Of a stretch of DNA of 10,497 nt, positions 1 through 7,594 are shown in pieces; the first letter of the stretch is position 1, and each line of letters starts with the position of its first letter. Below the pieces are notes generated by a model. The model did not search any database and was not told the DNA's origin. It was given only the letters and a program-made list of their open reading frames with translations. The translations under genes and the position numbers were made by a program. Where the stretch lies: NCBI GenBank assembly GCA_021199135.1, contig JAJQIQ010000090.1:1-10497 (forward strand), given 5' to 3'. The stretch is from Clostridiales bacterium (GTDB lineage Bacteria > Bacillota > Clostridia > Lachnospirales > Lachnospiraceae).

Positions 1-140
1 TCGACAGTCGAGGAGCCGCCGCCCTCCGTGTCCGTGGTGCCGCTCTCATTCGAGCTGCTGCCGCAGCCGCCGAGGAGCGACACTCCCATGCACACCACGG
101 CCGCAGCCGCGACGAGGTTCCGTAAGAATTTCTTTTTCAT
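1..140 (-). CDS. Lipoprotein, N-terminal part only (candidate sugar ABC transporter binding protein)
   Basis: Only the first 46 codons are in the window; the gene continues past position 1. The protein begins with a basic stretch (M-K-K-K-F-L-R, residues 1-7), then a hydrophobic segment rich in Ala and Val (about 9-24) and a lipobox L-G-G-C with the lipidated Cys at residue 26. A low-complexity Gly/Ser/Thr/Glu linker follows (27-46). This is the classic start of a surface lipoprotein, and solute-binding proteins of carbohydrate ABC transporters in Firmicutes commonly look like this. A ribosome-binding site GGAGGA lies 4-5 bases before the ATG at 138-140. It lies downstream of the GH74 and GH31 genes on the same strand, so import of xyloglucan oligosaccharides is an attractive role. 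That role is inferred from context: no binding-protein domain is visible. Any other lipoprotein remains possible. Confidence 0.75.
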   Translation of the reverse strand, partial: MKKKFLRNLVAAAAVVCMGVSLLGGCGSSSNESGTTDTEGGGSSTV

Positions 141-165
141 AGATTCCTCCTTTGTACCATTGTTG

Positions 166-194
166 ATTGTATCTATAAGAAGCACCCGCGCCAA
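166..194 (-). promoter_or_regulatory. Candidate promoter for the lipoprotein gene
   Basis: On the minus strand TTGGCG (189-194) is followed after 17 bases by TACAAT (166-171), about 25 bases before the ATG at 140. The -10 box matches the consensus at 5/6 positions and the -35 at 4/6, with ideal spacing. The -35 box lies within or at the edge of the left end of the inverted-repeat element at 182-461, so the element may drive this gene. It could also be chance. Confidence 0.4.
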
Positions 195-461
195 AACATC
201 AGATACCATCTCCGGCAGGCGGCCAACTCACCGGCGGGCACGCTAGCGCACAGGAGCACACGCCATGCAATGCAGCTACGCTGCGGGCGTGTGCGTAGGC
301 AAGCCGCCAAAGGCGGCTCACAGCTAACGCCCGCCTATGGAGCACCGTCTGTCAGCACCGGTTCCAAGCGCGTTAGTGCTTTCGAAATGGACCGGTGCGG
401 AATGTGGTTGAGCGTAGCTCAAGCACTCACCAATGACCTAGCTGCGTTTGTGAGCGGGCGC
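182..461. repeat. Foldback element 1 (multi-hairpin intergenic element)
   Basis: This 280-base stretch fills most of the 344-base gap between the lipoprotein and GH31 genes and contains no credible gene. Its ends are inverted: GCACCCGCGC at 182-191 and GCGCCCGCTC read inward from 461. Inside are nested hairpins. The arms 233-239/329-335 plus 244-247/323-326 enclose a 9-bp stem (256-264/286-294) with an inner 5-bp stem (272-276/280-284), and a 7-bp hairpin with an AAA loop (302-308/312-318). Then come an 8-bp stem 355-362/391-398 with an inner extension, and a 6-bp hairpin 408-413/417-422. The right-hand 21 bases (441-461) match the right end of the element at 7595-7930 at 18/21 positions. No U-rich tract marks it as a terminator. 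It may be a MITE-like element or a structured RNA; function unknown. Confidence 0.6.
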
Positions 462-466
462 ATTTC

Positions 467-484
467 AGTTAGATGTATCTAACT
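467..484. repeat. Perfect 8-bp hairpin directly after the GH31 stop codon
   Basis: AGTTAGAT (467-474) and ATCTAACT (477-484) are exact inverted copies with a two-base loop. The hairpin begins at the base next to the GH31 stop codon (485-487, minus strand). No run of U follows on either strand, so it is not a standard intrinsic terminator. It may protect the 3' end of the message or be part of the neighbouring element. Confidence 0.5.
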
Positions 485-2554
485 TCAGGTATAAATTTCG
501 TGAGCCGCGCCCTCGCGGACCATCACCGGAATCACGGACAACGGGGCGGGGACGGTGACACATTGTCCACCGTCGTAGATCGTCTTCGTGTTCGCGTCGG
601 TCCACTTGCAGCCCGCCGGGAGGTAGAGCGTCCGCTCACGCGCGCCCTCCTCCATGACAGGCGCGACGAGAAGATCTGGCCCAAACATATACGCATCCTC
701 GACCTCCCAGCAATTTTTGTCCTCCGGGAAGTCAAAAAACAGCGGCCTCATGACCGGCGCACCGGTCCTGCTCGCGTCTTCCATGCACTCACGGATATAC
801 GGGCGCAGCCTCTCCCTTATGAACAGGAAGTTTTTAAGGATCTCGTAGTTGTCATCGCCGAAGCTCCAGACCTCGTTGTCCTGCCCGCTCGTCAGCTGCC
901 GAACGCCGTCTATGTATTCCTGCTCGCGCTCATACCAGGGCGACCTCTCGCCGTGCATCCTAAACACCGGGCAGAACGCGCCCCAGGCAAACCAGCGCAC
1001 GAGAAGCTCCTTGAAGTGCTCATCGCTTATGTCGCCGCCCAAGAAGCCGCCGATGTCCGACGTCCACCACGGGATGCCAGCCATCCCCATCGAGAGCCCC
1101 GCCTGCAGCTGCTCGCGCATCGAGCGGAATGACGAGTAGATGTCGCCCGACCAGGTGAGCACGCCGTATTTCTGGCTGCCCGCCCAAGCGCAGCGCACGA
1201 GGCTCATTATGTCAGTCTCGCCCTCAGACTTAAGGCCGTCGTAGAAGCCTTTGGCATAACCGACCGGGTAGCGGTTCGAGCACTGCAGCGCCGTCCCCTC
1301 GTAGTAGCGGTAGTTGTCGAAGTCGTAGGGGCCGTACTCGGGCTCGGCCTCGTCGAGCCAGAAGCATCGGATTCCCTTCTTATAATAATTTTCCTTGCAG
1401 CGCTCCCAGACGAATTTCTGCGCGCCCGGGTTCGTCGCGTCGTAAAAGACAGTGTTTCCCATCCAAGTCATGTGGTTCTGGTTGCCGCGGTCGGCGGTGA
1501 CGAGGTAGCCCTTTTCGGACATCTCGGAGAAGTTCTCGCTCTGCTCGTCGATGGTCGGCCAGACCGATACGACCGGCTCGATCCCGAGCTCGCGGAGCTC
1601 CTTCACCATCGCCTCCGGGTCCGGCCAGTCGCGCGGCTCGAACTTAAAGTCGCCCTGCCTCGTCCAGTGGAAGAAGTCGACTACGATCGCGTCCATCGGG
1701 AGTCCCCGCCTCTTGTGCTCCCGCGCCACTGCAAGGAGCTCGTCCTGCGTGCGGTAGCGGAGTTTGCACTGCCAGTAGCCCATGCCGTATTCCGGCATCA
1801 TGGGCGTGCGCCCCGTCGCCGCCGAGTACTGCTCCTCTATCTCCGCCGGGGTGTCGCCCGCCGTGATGAAGTAGTCCATCTTTTTCGTGCTCTTTGCGGA
1901 CCACTCGGTGCGGTTTATCCCGAAGATCGCCTGGCCTATCGCCGGGTTGTTCCAGAAAAACCCGTAGCCGCGGCTCGATACCATAAACGGCACGCTCGCC
2001 TGGCTGTTGCGGTGCGCGAGCTCGAGGATCGCGCCCTTTTTGTCCATGCGCCTGTCCTGGTACTGCCCCATCCCGAATATTTTCTCGTCGTCGAACGCCT
2101 CGAAGCGGGCGGTGAGCTCGTAGTCCGTGCTGCCCTGGATCGGCTTCAGCTCCCTCGCGCCCACGCGAAGCGGCACACAGTAGCGGTTTATGCGGTCGCG
2201 GTTTCTCCAGTACTCCTCGGTGAGGAGCTCGCCCTTTTGGTTGTAGTAGCTTATCCAGCCCTCGTGGTTCACTTTGGCCGTGATCTTTCCGTTTGTGAGC
2301 TCCGCGACGGTGCCGGTCATATGGTATTTTTCGTACTCGTCGCTTCGATACCACGGGTCGGTGACGTCGATCTCCGAAAACTTTATCTCGCTCTCCGTCG
2401 GCTCTATCGGCTCGGTGAGCGCCCAGTCGTGGGGGTCCATCTCGGGCTCGCAGGTCATCCTGACGCGCAGGGAATTTTTGCCCCAGGGTTCTATCCACAC
2501 CTGCGAGCGGCCTTCTGCGATCACGAGCCGCCCGCCGCATTCCTCCATGTGCAT
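485..2554 (-). CDS. GH31 alpha-xylosidase / alpha-glucosidase (compact form)
   Basis: Retaining glycoside hydrolase family 31 enzyme of 689 residues that removes alpha-linked xylose or glucose from non-reducing ends. Visible parts are an N-terminal beta-sandwich (about 1-245), then the (beta/alpha)8 barrel from about 250, and a beta-sandwich tail from about 600. The nucleophile is D401 in W-L-D-E-A-E-P-E (399-406) and the acid/base is D471 in W-S-G-D (468-471). V-V-D-F-F-H-W (291-297) and R-M-H-G-E-R (532-537) line the sugar pocket. The W-L-D-x-x-E-P-E type of motif resembles bacterial alpha-xylosidases of the Cellvibrio Xyl31A kind, but the PA14 insert and the long C-terminal extension often found there are absent. 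No signal peptide, so probably cytoplasmic. The start at 2554 has AGGAGG at 2564-2569 (9-base spacing); Met3 is a less well-spaced alternative. It follows the GH74 gene after a 198-base gap holding a long hairpin. Substrate is inferred; alpha-glucosidase activity cannot be excluded. Confidence 0.92.
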   Translation of the reverse strand: MHMEECGGRLVIAEGRSQVWIEPWGKNSLRVRMTCEPEMDPHDWALTEPIEPTESEIKFSEIDVTDPWYRSDEYEKYHMTGTVAELTNGKITAKVNHEGWISYYNQKGELLTEEYWRNRDRINRYCVPLRVGARELKPIQGSTDYELTARFEAFDDEKIFGMGQYQDRRMDKKGAILELAHRNSQASVPFMVSSRGYGFFWNNPAIGQAIFGINRTEWSAKSTKKMDYFITAGDTPAEIEEQYSAATGRTPMMPEYGMGYWQCKLRYRTQDELLAVAREHKRRGLPMDAIVVDFFHWTRQGDFKFEPRDWPDPEAMVKELRELGIEPVVSVWPTIDEQSENFSEMSEKGYLVTADRGNQNHMTWMGNTVFYDATNPGAQKFVWERCKENYYKKGIRCFWLDEAEPEYGPYDFDNYRYYEGTALQCSNRYPVGYAKGFYDGLKSEGETDIMSLVRCAWAGSQKYGVLTWSGDIYSSFRSMREQLQAGLSMGMAGIPWWTSDIGGFLGGDISDEHFKELLVRWFAWGAFCPVFRMHGERSPWYEREQEYIDGVRQLTSGQDNEVWSFGDDNYEILKNFLFIRERLRPYIRECMEDASRTGAPVMRPLFFDFPEDKNCWEVEDAYMFGPDLLVAPVMEEGARERTLYLPAGCKWTDANTKTIYDGGQCVTVPAPLSVIPVMVREGAAHEIYT

Positions 2555-2583
2555 ACAATTTTACCTCCTAAAAAATATTTTTG

Positions 2584-2732
2584 TGCGCTCGCGCGAAGGT
2601 CTCACAAGGGGGCCCCGCTTGGGTCGCCAACGTTTCGACGACGATTTCCTGCGCTGATGGAGCGTCGCGCAGAAAAGTCGTCGCCGACAACGTTCGACCC
2701 GCTCCCCCTGCCAAATATTTCGAGCGAGCGCA
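2584..2732. repeat. Foldback element 2 (long hairpin between GH74 and GH31 genes)
   Basis: A 149-base imperfect hairpin occupies the gap between the two minus-strand genes. Paired arms from outside inward are 2584-2597/2719-2732 (13 of 14 bp), 2608-2612/2704-2708 (G5/C5), 2621-2626/2695-2700 (GGGTCG/CGACCC), 2629-2634/2689-2694 (AACGTT), 2639-2644/2678-2683 (CGACGA/TCGTCG) and 2649-2654/2667-2672 (CTGCGC/GCGCAG), with a 12-base loop. Its ends read inward are GCGCTCGCGC and GCGCTCGCTC, the same pattern as the other two elements. It starts about 20 bases after the GH74 stop and ends about 15 bases before the GH31 ribosome-binding site. If transcribed it would form a strong RNA hairpin able to stabilise the GH74 message or reduce read-through. 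A T-rich stretch lies beyond it, but not directly at the stem base. Confidence 0.75.
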
Positions 2733-2752
2733 TTAAATCATCTCTTCGGTGC

Positions 2753-5077
2753 TTATACTGGTTCCCCGTAGAGGACGCCGCGGCTGCCGGTCGCGATGTA
2801 GAAGCGGCCGAAGGTGCGGCTGTCGCCCTCAACGGAGTTGGCTTCGCCGAACATTTGTTTGGATGTGTTCAGGCGGGTGAAGTTTTTTCCGTCGTCGAGG
2901 GAGCGGTAGAAGCCGTACGCCCCGCCGATCGTCGCCGCCACATATATCGCCTTCGGCTCGGCGGCGTAGTTGCCGCCCTCCCTGCCGATCCCGAGGCCCA
3001 TGCGGTAAAATATGTCGCCCTCGTCGCCGAGGCGTTTCGCGAGGATTTTCTCGCCCGAAAAATCCAGCTTCCACAGGCCGCCCTCGCCGAGCGCGGCGTA
3101 GAATATCCCGCTCCTTCCGCACTCGCCGCGCACCTCGGTCTTGTTGGCGCAGTCTATCTTCGCAAAATTTATCTCAGGGAAGGCGGAGCCGTCGTCGGTC
3201 GCAAGAGTGCGCTGGTGGTAGGTTTTGCCGCCGTCTTCGCTCACATAAAAGTCCGAGTGGTCGCCAAATCCGTAGAATTTTTTGCTGTCCGTGCGGTCGG
3301 AGAAGACCTTGAAGCCGCCGTCGTTTTTTTGCGCCTCGCCACTTCCATTTTCCTCTAATTTATATATTTTTGCAAGCGAAAAATTTTTGCCGCCGTCCAC
3401 GCTTGCAATCACCATGTCCGCGGGAAGGTCGATCCAATGCGCGACGCTCCAGACGATGTTTTTGCAGTCGGGGGAGACCGCCGCCCAGCCGCTGTTGACG
3501 TTCGGGGTCTCGATGCGATGCAGCGCCTCATCGAGCTTATCCGAAATCCCGAACGGCATCGGCGCCCGATCAAAGGTCTTGCACTGGTCTCTTGAGATAA
3601 TGAGGCCGCCCTTCGTGAACCCCTTCCAGTTGCCGCGCGGGGTGACGACGACGAAATCCGGATTTTCGTCGGAGTAGTCCGCGTTTATGCAGGTGATGTA
3701 GCGGTTGCCGTCCGCATCGTCAAACGAGTTGTCGCAGGGCTCATCAAGATCGCAAAATGCGAAGCCGCCGAGGTCGCCCACGATGTCGATGAGCTGCACC
3801 CTCCCCGCCGGGGGGCTGTAAATATTTAGATGCACAGTTTCCTCAATGCCGTCGCACCAGTCGGAAAATGTGACCACATCGCCCGTCAGATTTTTCGTCC
3901 GAAACACCCCGGTGCCGGTGTTGAACCACGCCTCGTCCTCGTCAAACGGGTTTATTTTTATGTCCGAGAGCCAGTGGATGATCGAGTGCCCGGCGTTGTA
4001 GCGCGGCTTCATGTACGACGCCCTAAAATCCATCTTCCCGACCGAAAGGTCGTACAATATCAACTCCCAGGTCTGCCCGAAGTCGTATGAGCGCAGAACG
4101 CAGTCGCCGTCCTCCTTGCTTATCGTCGAGCAGACGAGCATCCCCGGGCGCGTCTTAGCCGCGCTTATCCCGGAAAACCCGAAGTCGAGGTTTGCCACGT
4201 CGTCCCCGAAATTTTTCGGGGTTATCTCCTCGCCCTGACCGAAGCCGTCCGCGCCGAGAAGCGGGTAGCGCACGATCCGACCGCCAATCACGCTCCCCGC
4301 GTCGCAGCTGTAGCCGTCCTCGATGGCATAGGCATTCCTGCCCATCACGGAGAACGTCACGTAGAGGTATTTCTCGTCCATGGCATACCTCTGTGCGACA
4401 AGCCCTGGCATCGCTACCCCATCATCAGGGCTGTCCTCGGGCTCCCACATCGGCTCAAAGCTCTTCCCTCCGTCGCGCGAGAAATATAGGCTGTGGCCGC
4501 GCCTGCCGTCGGCAGTCTTCGTGGAGACTCCCGCGCCGCCGACAAATATCACGGAAGCTGTCGCGCCCTGCCCCACGAGCGTGAGGTGCCCTTCCGGCAT
4601 CGCAGGCATTTTCTCCCAGGTCTCTCCCCGGTCCGCGCTCGTCCAAAGCCCGTCGCGCTGGCCCGCGAAAAAGAGCCTGTCGGAATTTTCTTTGTCTACA
4701 ATAAGCCTCAGCCCCGTGCCGCGCCCGGGCAGGTTCCCGTGCACGTAGGTGGGGATTTCATGATATGAGAAATTCTCCCCAAAGTCCTCGGAGTAGGCGA
4801 GCACGCCGCCCTCCGAGACGTAGTCCCCGCATACGACGAAGAGCCTCTCCGGATGCCCATCGTCTAGCGCGAGCGCGATCGGGAAAGTCTCGCTCAGATC
4901 GTCCATCGTCACATGGTCGATTAGGCTAGTCCAACTTTCGTTAGCCGAGTCAAACCGATACGTCCCGCCGATGTCCGTGCGGGCGTAGAGAAGCCCCTTT
5001 TCGCTCCCCGAGAACACGAAGCCGGTGACGTAGCCCCCGCCCGGGATCGGCAGATTTTTGTACCTGTACTTTTCCAT
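2753..5077 (-). CDS. GH74 xyloglucanase / oligoxyloglucan-cutting beta-glucanase, no signal peptide
   Basis: Family 74 glycoside hydrolase of 774 residues; the family folds as two seven-bladed propellers and cuts the beta-1,4-glucan backbone of xyloglucan or its oligosaccharides by inversion. The family start G-G-G-Y-V-T-G-F-V-F (13-22) and Y-A-R-T-D-I-G-G-T-Y-R (31-41) are present; D35 is the expected catalytic base. D435 in G-D-L-G-G-F (434-439) is the expected acid. At least eight Asp-box motifs (S-x-D-x-G-x-x-F/W/Y or close variants) start near 96, 147, 200, 330, 495, 559, 613 and 726. The usual GH74 C-terminal block (G-R-F-Y-I-A-T-G-S-R-G-V-L-Y-G, 757-771) closes the protein. No signal peptide, carbohydrate-binding module or dockerin is seen, although most known members are secreted. 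AGGAGG at 5083-5088 lies 5 bases before the ATG. First gene of the minus-strand unit with GH31 behind it, implying intracellular action on imported oligosaccharides. Endo versus exo mode cannot be told. Confidence 0.94.
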   Translation of the reverse strand: MEKYRYKNLPIPGGGYVTGFVFSGSEKGLLYARTDIGGTYRFDSANESWTSLIDHVTMDDLSETFPIALALDDGHPERLFVVCGDYVSEGGVLAYSEDFGENFSYHEIPTYVHGNLPGRGTGLRLIVDKENSDRLFFAGQRDGLWTSADRGETWEKMPAMPEGHLTLVGQGATASVIFVGGAGVSTKTADGRRGHSLYFSRDGGKSFEPMWEPEDSPDDGVAMPGLVAQRYAMDEKYLYVTFSVMGRNAYAIEDGYSCDAGSVIGGRIVRYPLLGADGFGQGEEITPKNFGDDVANLDFGFSGISAAKTRPGMLVCSTISKEDGDCVLRSYDFGQTWELILYDLSVGKMDFRASYMKPRYNAGHSIIHWLSDIKINPFDEDEAWFNTGTGVFRTKNLTGDVVTFSDWCDGIEETVHLNIYSPPAGRVQLIDIVGDLGGFAFCDLDEPCDNSFDDADGNRYITCINADYSDENPDFVVVTPRGNWKGFTKGGLIISRDQCKTFDRAPMPFGISDKLDEALHRIETPNVNSGWAAVSPDCKNIVWSVAHWIDLPADMVIASVDGGKNFSLAKIYKLEENGSGEAQKNDGGFKVFSDRTDSKKFYGFGDHSDFYVSEDGGKTYHQRTLATDDGSAFPEINFAKIDCANKTEVRGECGRSGIFYAALGEGGLWKLDFSGEKILAKRLGDEGDIFYRMGLGIGREGGNYAAEPKAIYVAATIGGAYGFYRSLDDGKNFTRLNTSKQMFGEANSVEGDSRTFGRFYIATGSRGVLYGEPV

Positions 5078-5243
5078 TGTCCCCTCCTCTAAAGCTGTCC
5101 TTACTAATATTTGCGGTATCAGTACTTCAAAAAAACGGGTATACTTTCTGCAATTTTGTCCATATAATAGTATAAATTTTTACACATTGGAACCGTAACT
5201 TTTTGACTTTCTATACGGAATTTTTAAGACAGGAGATGAACCT
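5078..5243. promoter_or_regulatory. Divergent control region between GH74 and yicI-like genes
   Basis: This 166-base AT-rich gap separates two head-to-head genes and must hold the start signals for both. TATAAT occurs on the plus strand at 5163-5168 and TATAAA at 5171-5176, but neither has a good -35 box at 16-18 bases. TATACT-like boxes also occur on both strands. The lack of -35 boxes suits activator-dependent sugar genes; this is an inference. Ribosome-binding sites are AGGAGA at 5231-5236 (plus) and AGGAGG at 5083-5088 (minus). Confidence 0.6.
5187..5201 (+). promoter_or_regulatory. Possible catabolite-response element (cre-like)
   Basis: TTGGAACCGTAACTT differs at one position from the CcpA site consensus WTGNAANCGNWNNCW and lies 43-57 bases before the yicI-like start. 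Its position between two sugar-degradation genes fits carbon catabolite control. Such degenerate matches arise by chance, the dyad is weak, and no regulator gene is visible. Confidence 0.28.
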
Positions 5244-7583
5244 ATGAAATTCAACAATGGATGCTGGCTCTTCAAGGAGGGCGTCGAGTGCTTCTCGCCG
5301 GCGGAGGTCTACTACACGACGGTAGAGAAGACCTCGGTCACCCTCTGCACCCCGACGCACCCGATCCTCGAGCGCGGCGACACGCTCGGCGGCGCGAACC
5401 TGACGATCAAGATCACCTCACCGATGCCCGACGTGATCCGCGTGCAGGCCTTCCACCACATGGGCGTGTGCGAAAAGACGCCCTCGTTTGATTTGAACCT
5501 CGACAGCCCGCAGGAGCTCTCCGTCTCCGACAGCGACGAGATGATCTCCATAACCAGCGGGAAAATGACCCTCGAGATAGGGAAGAATCCGTGGCAGATG
5601 CGCTATGTTTTTGACGGCAAAGCGATCACCTCCAGCGGCAAGAAGGACCTCGCGATGATGAAGACCGACTGGAAAGGGGACTGCTACACGCTTGAGGGTG
5701 ACCTCGAGAACACCTACATGCGCCAGCAGCTCACCCTCGGCGTCGGCGAGCTCATCTACGGCACAGGCGAGCGGTTCACGCCTTTCGTCAAGAACGGGCA
5801 GACCGTCGAGATCTACCACGAGGACGGCGGCACGAGCACCGAGCAGTCGTACAAGAACATCCCGTTCTTCCTCTCAAACAAGGGCTACGGCGTGCTCGTA
5901 AACCACCCCGAGAGGGTCTCCTTTGAGTTCGCGACCGAGAGCGTCACCCGCGCCGCATTCTCCGTAAAGGGAGGTTGCCTCGACTATTTCCTGTTCGGCG
6001 GGCCGACGATGAAGGACGTGCTCGTAAAATACACCGACCTCACCGGCAAGCCTACGCTCCCGCCGCCCTGGACGTTCGGGCTGTGGCTGTCCACCTCGTT
6101 CACGACGAACTACGACGAGGCGACGGTCATGAGCTTCATCGACGGGATGCTCGACCGGGGCATACCGCTTCGCACTTTCCACTTCGACTGCTTCTGGATG
6201 AAGGGCTTCCACTGGTCGGATTTCATCTGGGACCCGGACGTCTTCCCGGACCCGAAGGGGCTGCTCTCTCGCATCCACGCGAAGGGGCTGAACATCTGCG
6301 TCTGGATAAACCCCTACATCGGGCAGGAGTCCGCGATGTTTGCCGAGGGCATGGAAAACGGCTATTTTATCAAGCGCGAAAACGGCGACGTCTGGCAGTG
6401 GGACATGTGGCAGCCGGGGATGGCGCTGGTCGACTTTACGAACCCCGCCGCCTGCAAATGGTACACGGGCAAGCTTGAGGCGCTGCTCGACATGGGCGTG
6501 GACTGCTTCAAGACCGACTTCGGCGAGCGCATCCCGCTAAACTGCGTCTACTACGACGGCTCCGACCCGGAGAAGATGCACAACTACTATACCTACCTCT
6601 ACAACAAGACCGTCTTCGACCTCCTCGAGAAAAAGCGCGGCAAAGGCGAGGCGGTGCTGTTCGCGCGCTCCGCGACGGTCGGCGGGCAGAAGTTCCCTGT
6701 CCACTGGGGCGGCGACTGCTGGTCGGATTTCGAGTCGATGGAGGAGAGCCTGCGCGGCGGGCTGTCGCTCATGCTCTCAGGCTTCGGGTTCTGGGCGCAC
6801 GACATCGGCGGCTTCGAGCACACCTCCACCGCGGACGTCTACAAGCGCTGGGTGGCCTTCGGGCTCCTCTCATCGCACAGCCGCCTGCACGGGAGCCAGT
6901 CCTACCGCGTGCCATGGCTCTACGACGAGGAGGCGGTCGACGTGGTCCGCTTCTTCACGCGGCTCAAGGCCCGGCTCATGCCATACATCTACAAGACCGC
7001 GGTCGAGACCTCGCGCTCCGGCATCCCGACGATGAGGGCCATGGTGCTCGAGTTCCCGGATGACCGCAGCTGTAGCTACCTCGACAAGCAGTACATGCTC
7101 GGCGACAGCCTCCTCGTCGCGCCGATCTTCAACGACGAGGGGCGCGGGATCTTCTACCTCCCGAAGGGGACGTGGACCGACTTTTTGACCGGCGAGGTGA
7201 TGGAGGGCGGCACCTGGGTTGAGAAAAATTACGACTACATGAGCCTGCCCCTCTTGGCAAAGGAGAACAGCATCATCGTCATGGGAAGCCGCGACGACGC
7301 TCCGGACTACGACTACGCCGAGAGCGCGGAAGTGCGCATCTATGCTCTGGGCGACAAGGCCTGCGCGAGCACGGTCGTCTACGGGATGGACCAAAACGTC
7401 GACCTCTCCATCGAGGCGGCGCGCGACGGCGACCGCATAAATATCAAGGCCGAGGGCGGCAAGCCGTTTACGATCCGGCTGATGAACGTGAGCGCAAAAA
7501 ATGCGAGCGGCGGCGCGCTCGCAATCGACGGACCCGATTCAGTTATCACGCCGAACGCGGGAGAAATTTCCGTGACAATTTAG
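5244..7583 (+). CDS. yicI: GH31 alpha-xylosidase, YicI type
   Basis: Protein of 779 residues that aligns along its length with E. coli YicI (772 residues), which releases alpha-xylose from isoprimeverose-type ends of xyloglucan fragments. The N-terminal beta-sandwich (about 1-250) carries Y-G-T-G-E-R-F-T (172-179) and G-G-T-S-T-E-Q (195-201). The (beta/alpha)8 barrel (about 270-590) holds F-D-C-F-W-M (314-319), I-C-V-W-I-N-P-Y-I-G (351-360), the nucleophile D425 in K-T-D-F-G-E-R-I-P (423-431) and acid/base D491 in H-W-G-G-D-C (487-492). Beta domains close the protein. C316, W354 and K423 match the YicI residues C307, W345 and K414 linked to xyloside specificity. No signal peptide, hence cytoplasmic. 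AGGAGA at 5231-5236 supports the start. It is transcribed away from the GH74 gene, apparently as a single gene ending at the hairpin at 7959-7986. Confidence 0.95.
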   Translation: MKFNNGCWLFKEGVECFSPAEVYYTTVEKTSVTLCTPTHPILERGDTLGGANLTIKITSPMPDVIRVQAFHHMGVCEKTPSFDLNLDSPQELSVSDSDEMISITSGKMTLEIGKNPWQMRYVFDGKAITSSGKKDLAMMKTDWKGDCYTLEGDLENTYMRQQLTLGVGELIYGTGERFTPFVKNGQTVEIYHEDGGTSTEQSYKNIPFFLSNKGYGVLVNHPERVSFEFATESVTRAAFSVKGGCLDYFLFGGPTMKDVLVKYTDLTGKPTLPPPWTFGLWLSTSFTTNYDEATVMSFIDGMLDRGIPLRTFHFDCFWMKGFHWSDFIWDPDVFPDPKGLLSRIHAKGLNICVWINPYIGQESAMFAEGMENGYFIKRENGDVWQWDMWQPGMALVDFTNPAACKWYTGKLEALLDMGVDCFKTDFGERIPLNCVYYDGSDPEKMHNYYTYLYNKTVFDLLEKKRGKGEAVLFARSATVGGQKFPVHWGGDCWSDFESMEESLRGGLSLMLSGFGFWAHDIGGFEHTSTADVYKRWVAFGLLSSHSRLHGSQSYRVPWLYDEEAVDVVRFFTRLKARLMPYIYKTAVETSRSGIPTMRAMVLEFPDDRSCSYLDKQYMLGDSLLVAPIFNDEGRGIFYLPKGTWTDFLTGEVMEGGTWVEKNYDYMSLPLLAKENSIIVMGSRDDAPDYDYAESAEVRIYALGDKACASTVVYGMDQNVDLSIEAARDGDRINIKAEGGKPFTIRLMNVSAKNASGGALAIDGPDSVITPNAGEISVTI

Positions 7584-7594
7584 AAGTGAAGTAC

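Noticed and set aside
182..461. tRNA or rRNA gene cluster
   Set aside because: The hairpins do not make a tRNA cloverleaf, and no T-loop (GTTCRANNC) or conserved rRNA segment is present.
270..482. Short plus-strand frames in the gap 141-484
   Set aside because: They coincide with the dense hairpins of element 1, have no ribosome-binding site and encode low-information sequence.
473..1132. A 219-codon plus-strand frame
   Set aside because: It is antisense to the conserved C-terminal part of the GH31 protein, lacks a ribosome-binding site and shows no domain.
1644..2558. A 304-codon minus-strand frame overlapping the GH31 gene start
   Set aside because: It is a shifted frame of the GH31 gene with an Arg/Gly/Pro-rich translation and no motif.
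1472..3358. A 628-codon open frame on the plus strand
   Set aside because: It runs antisense across the GH31 and GH74 genes, both with clear family motifs. Its translation is rich in Arg, Ala and Val with no recognisable domain, a usual by-product of GC-rich codon use.
5203..5208. TTGACT as the -35 box of the yicI-like gene
   Set aside because: The matching -10 position (about 5226-5231) has no TATAAT-like sequence and would overlap the ribosome-binding site.
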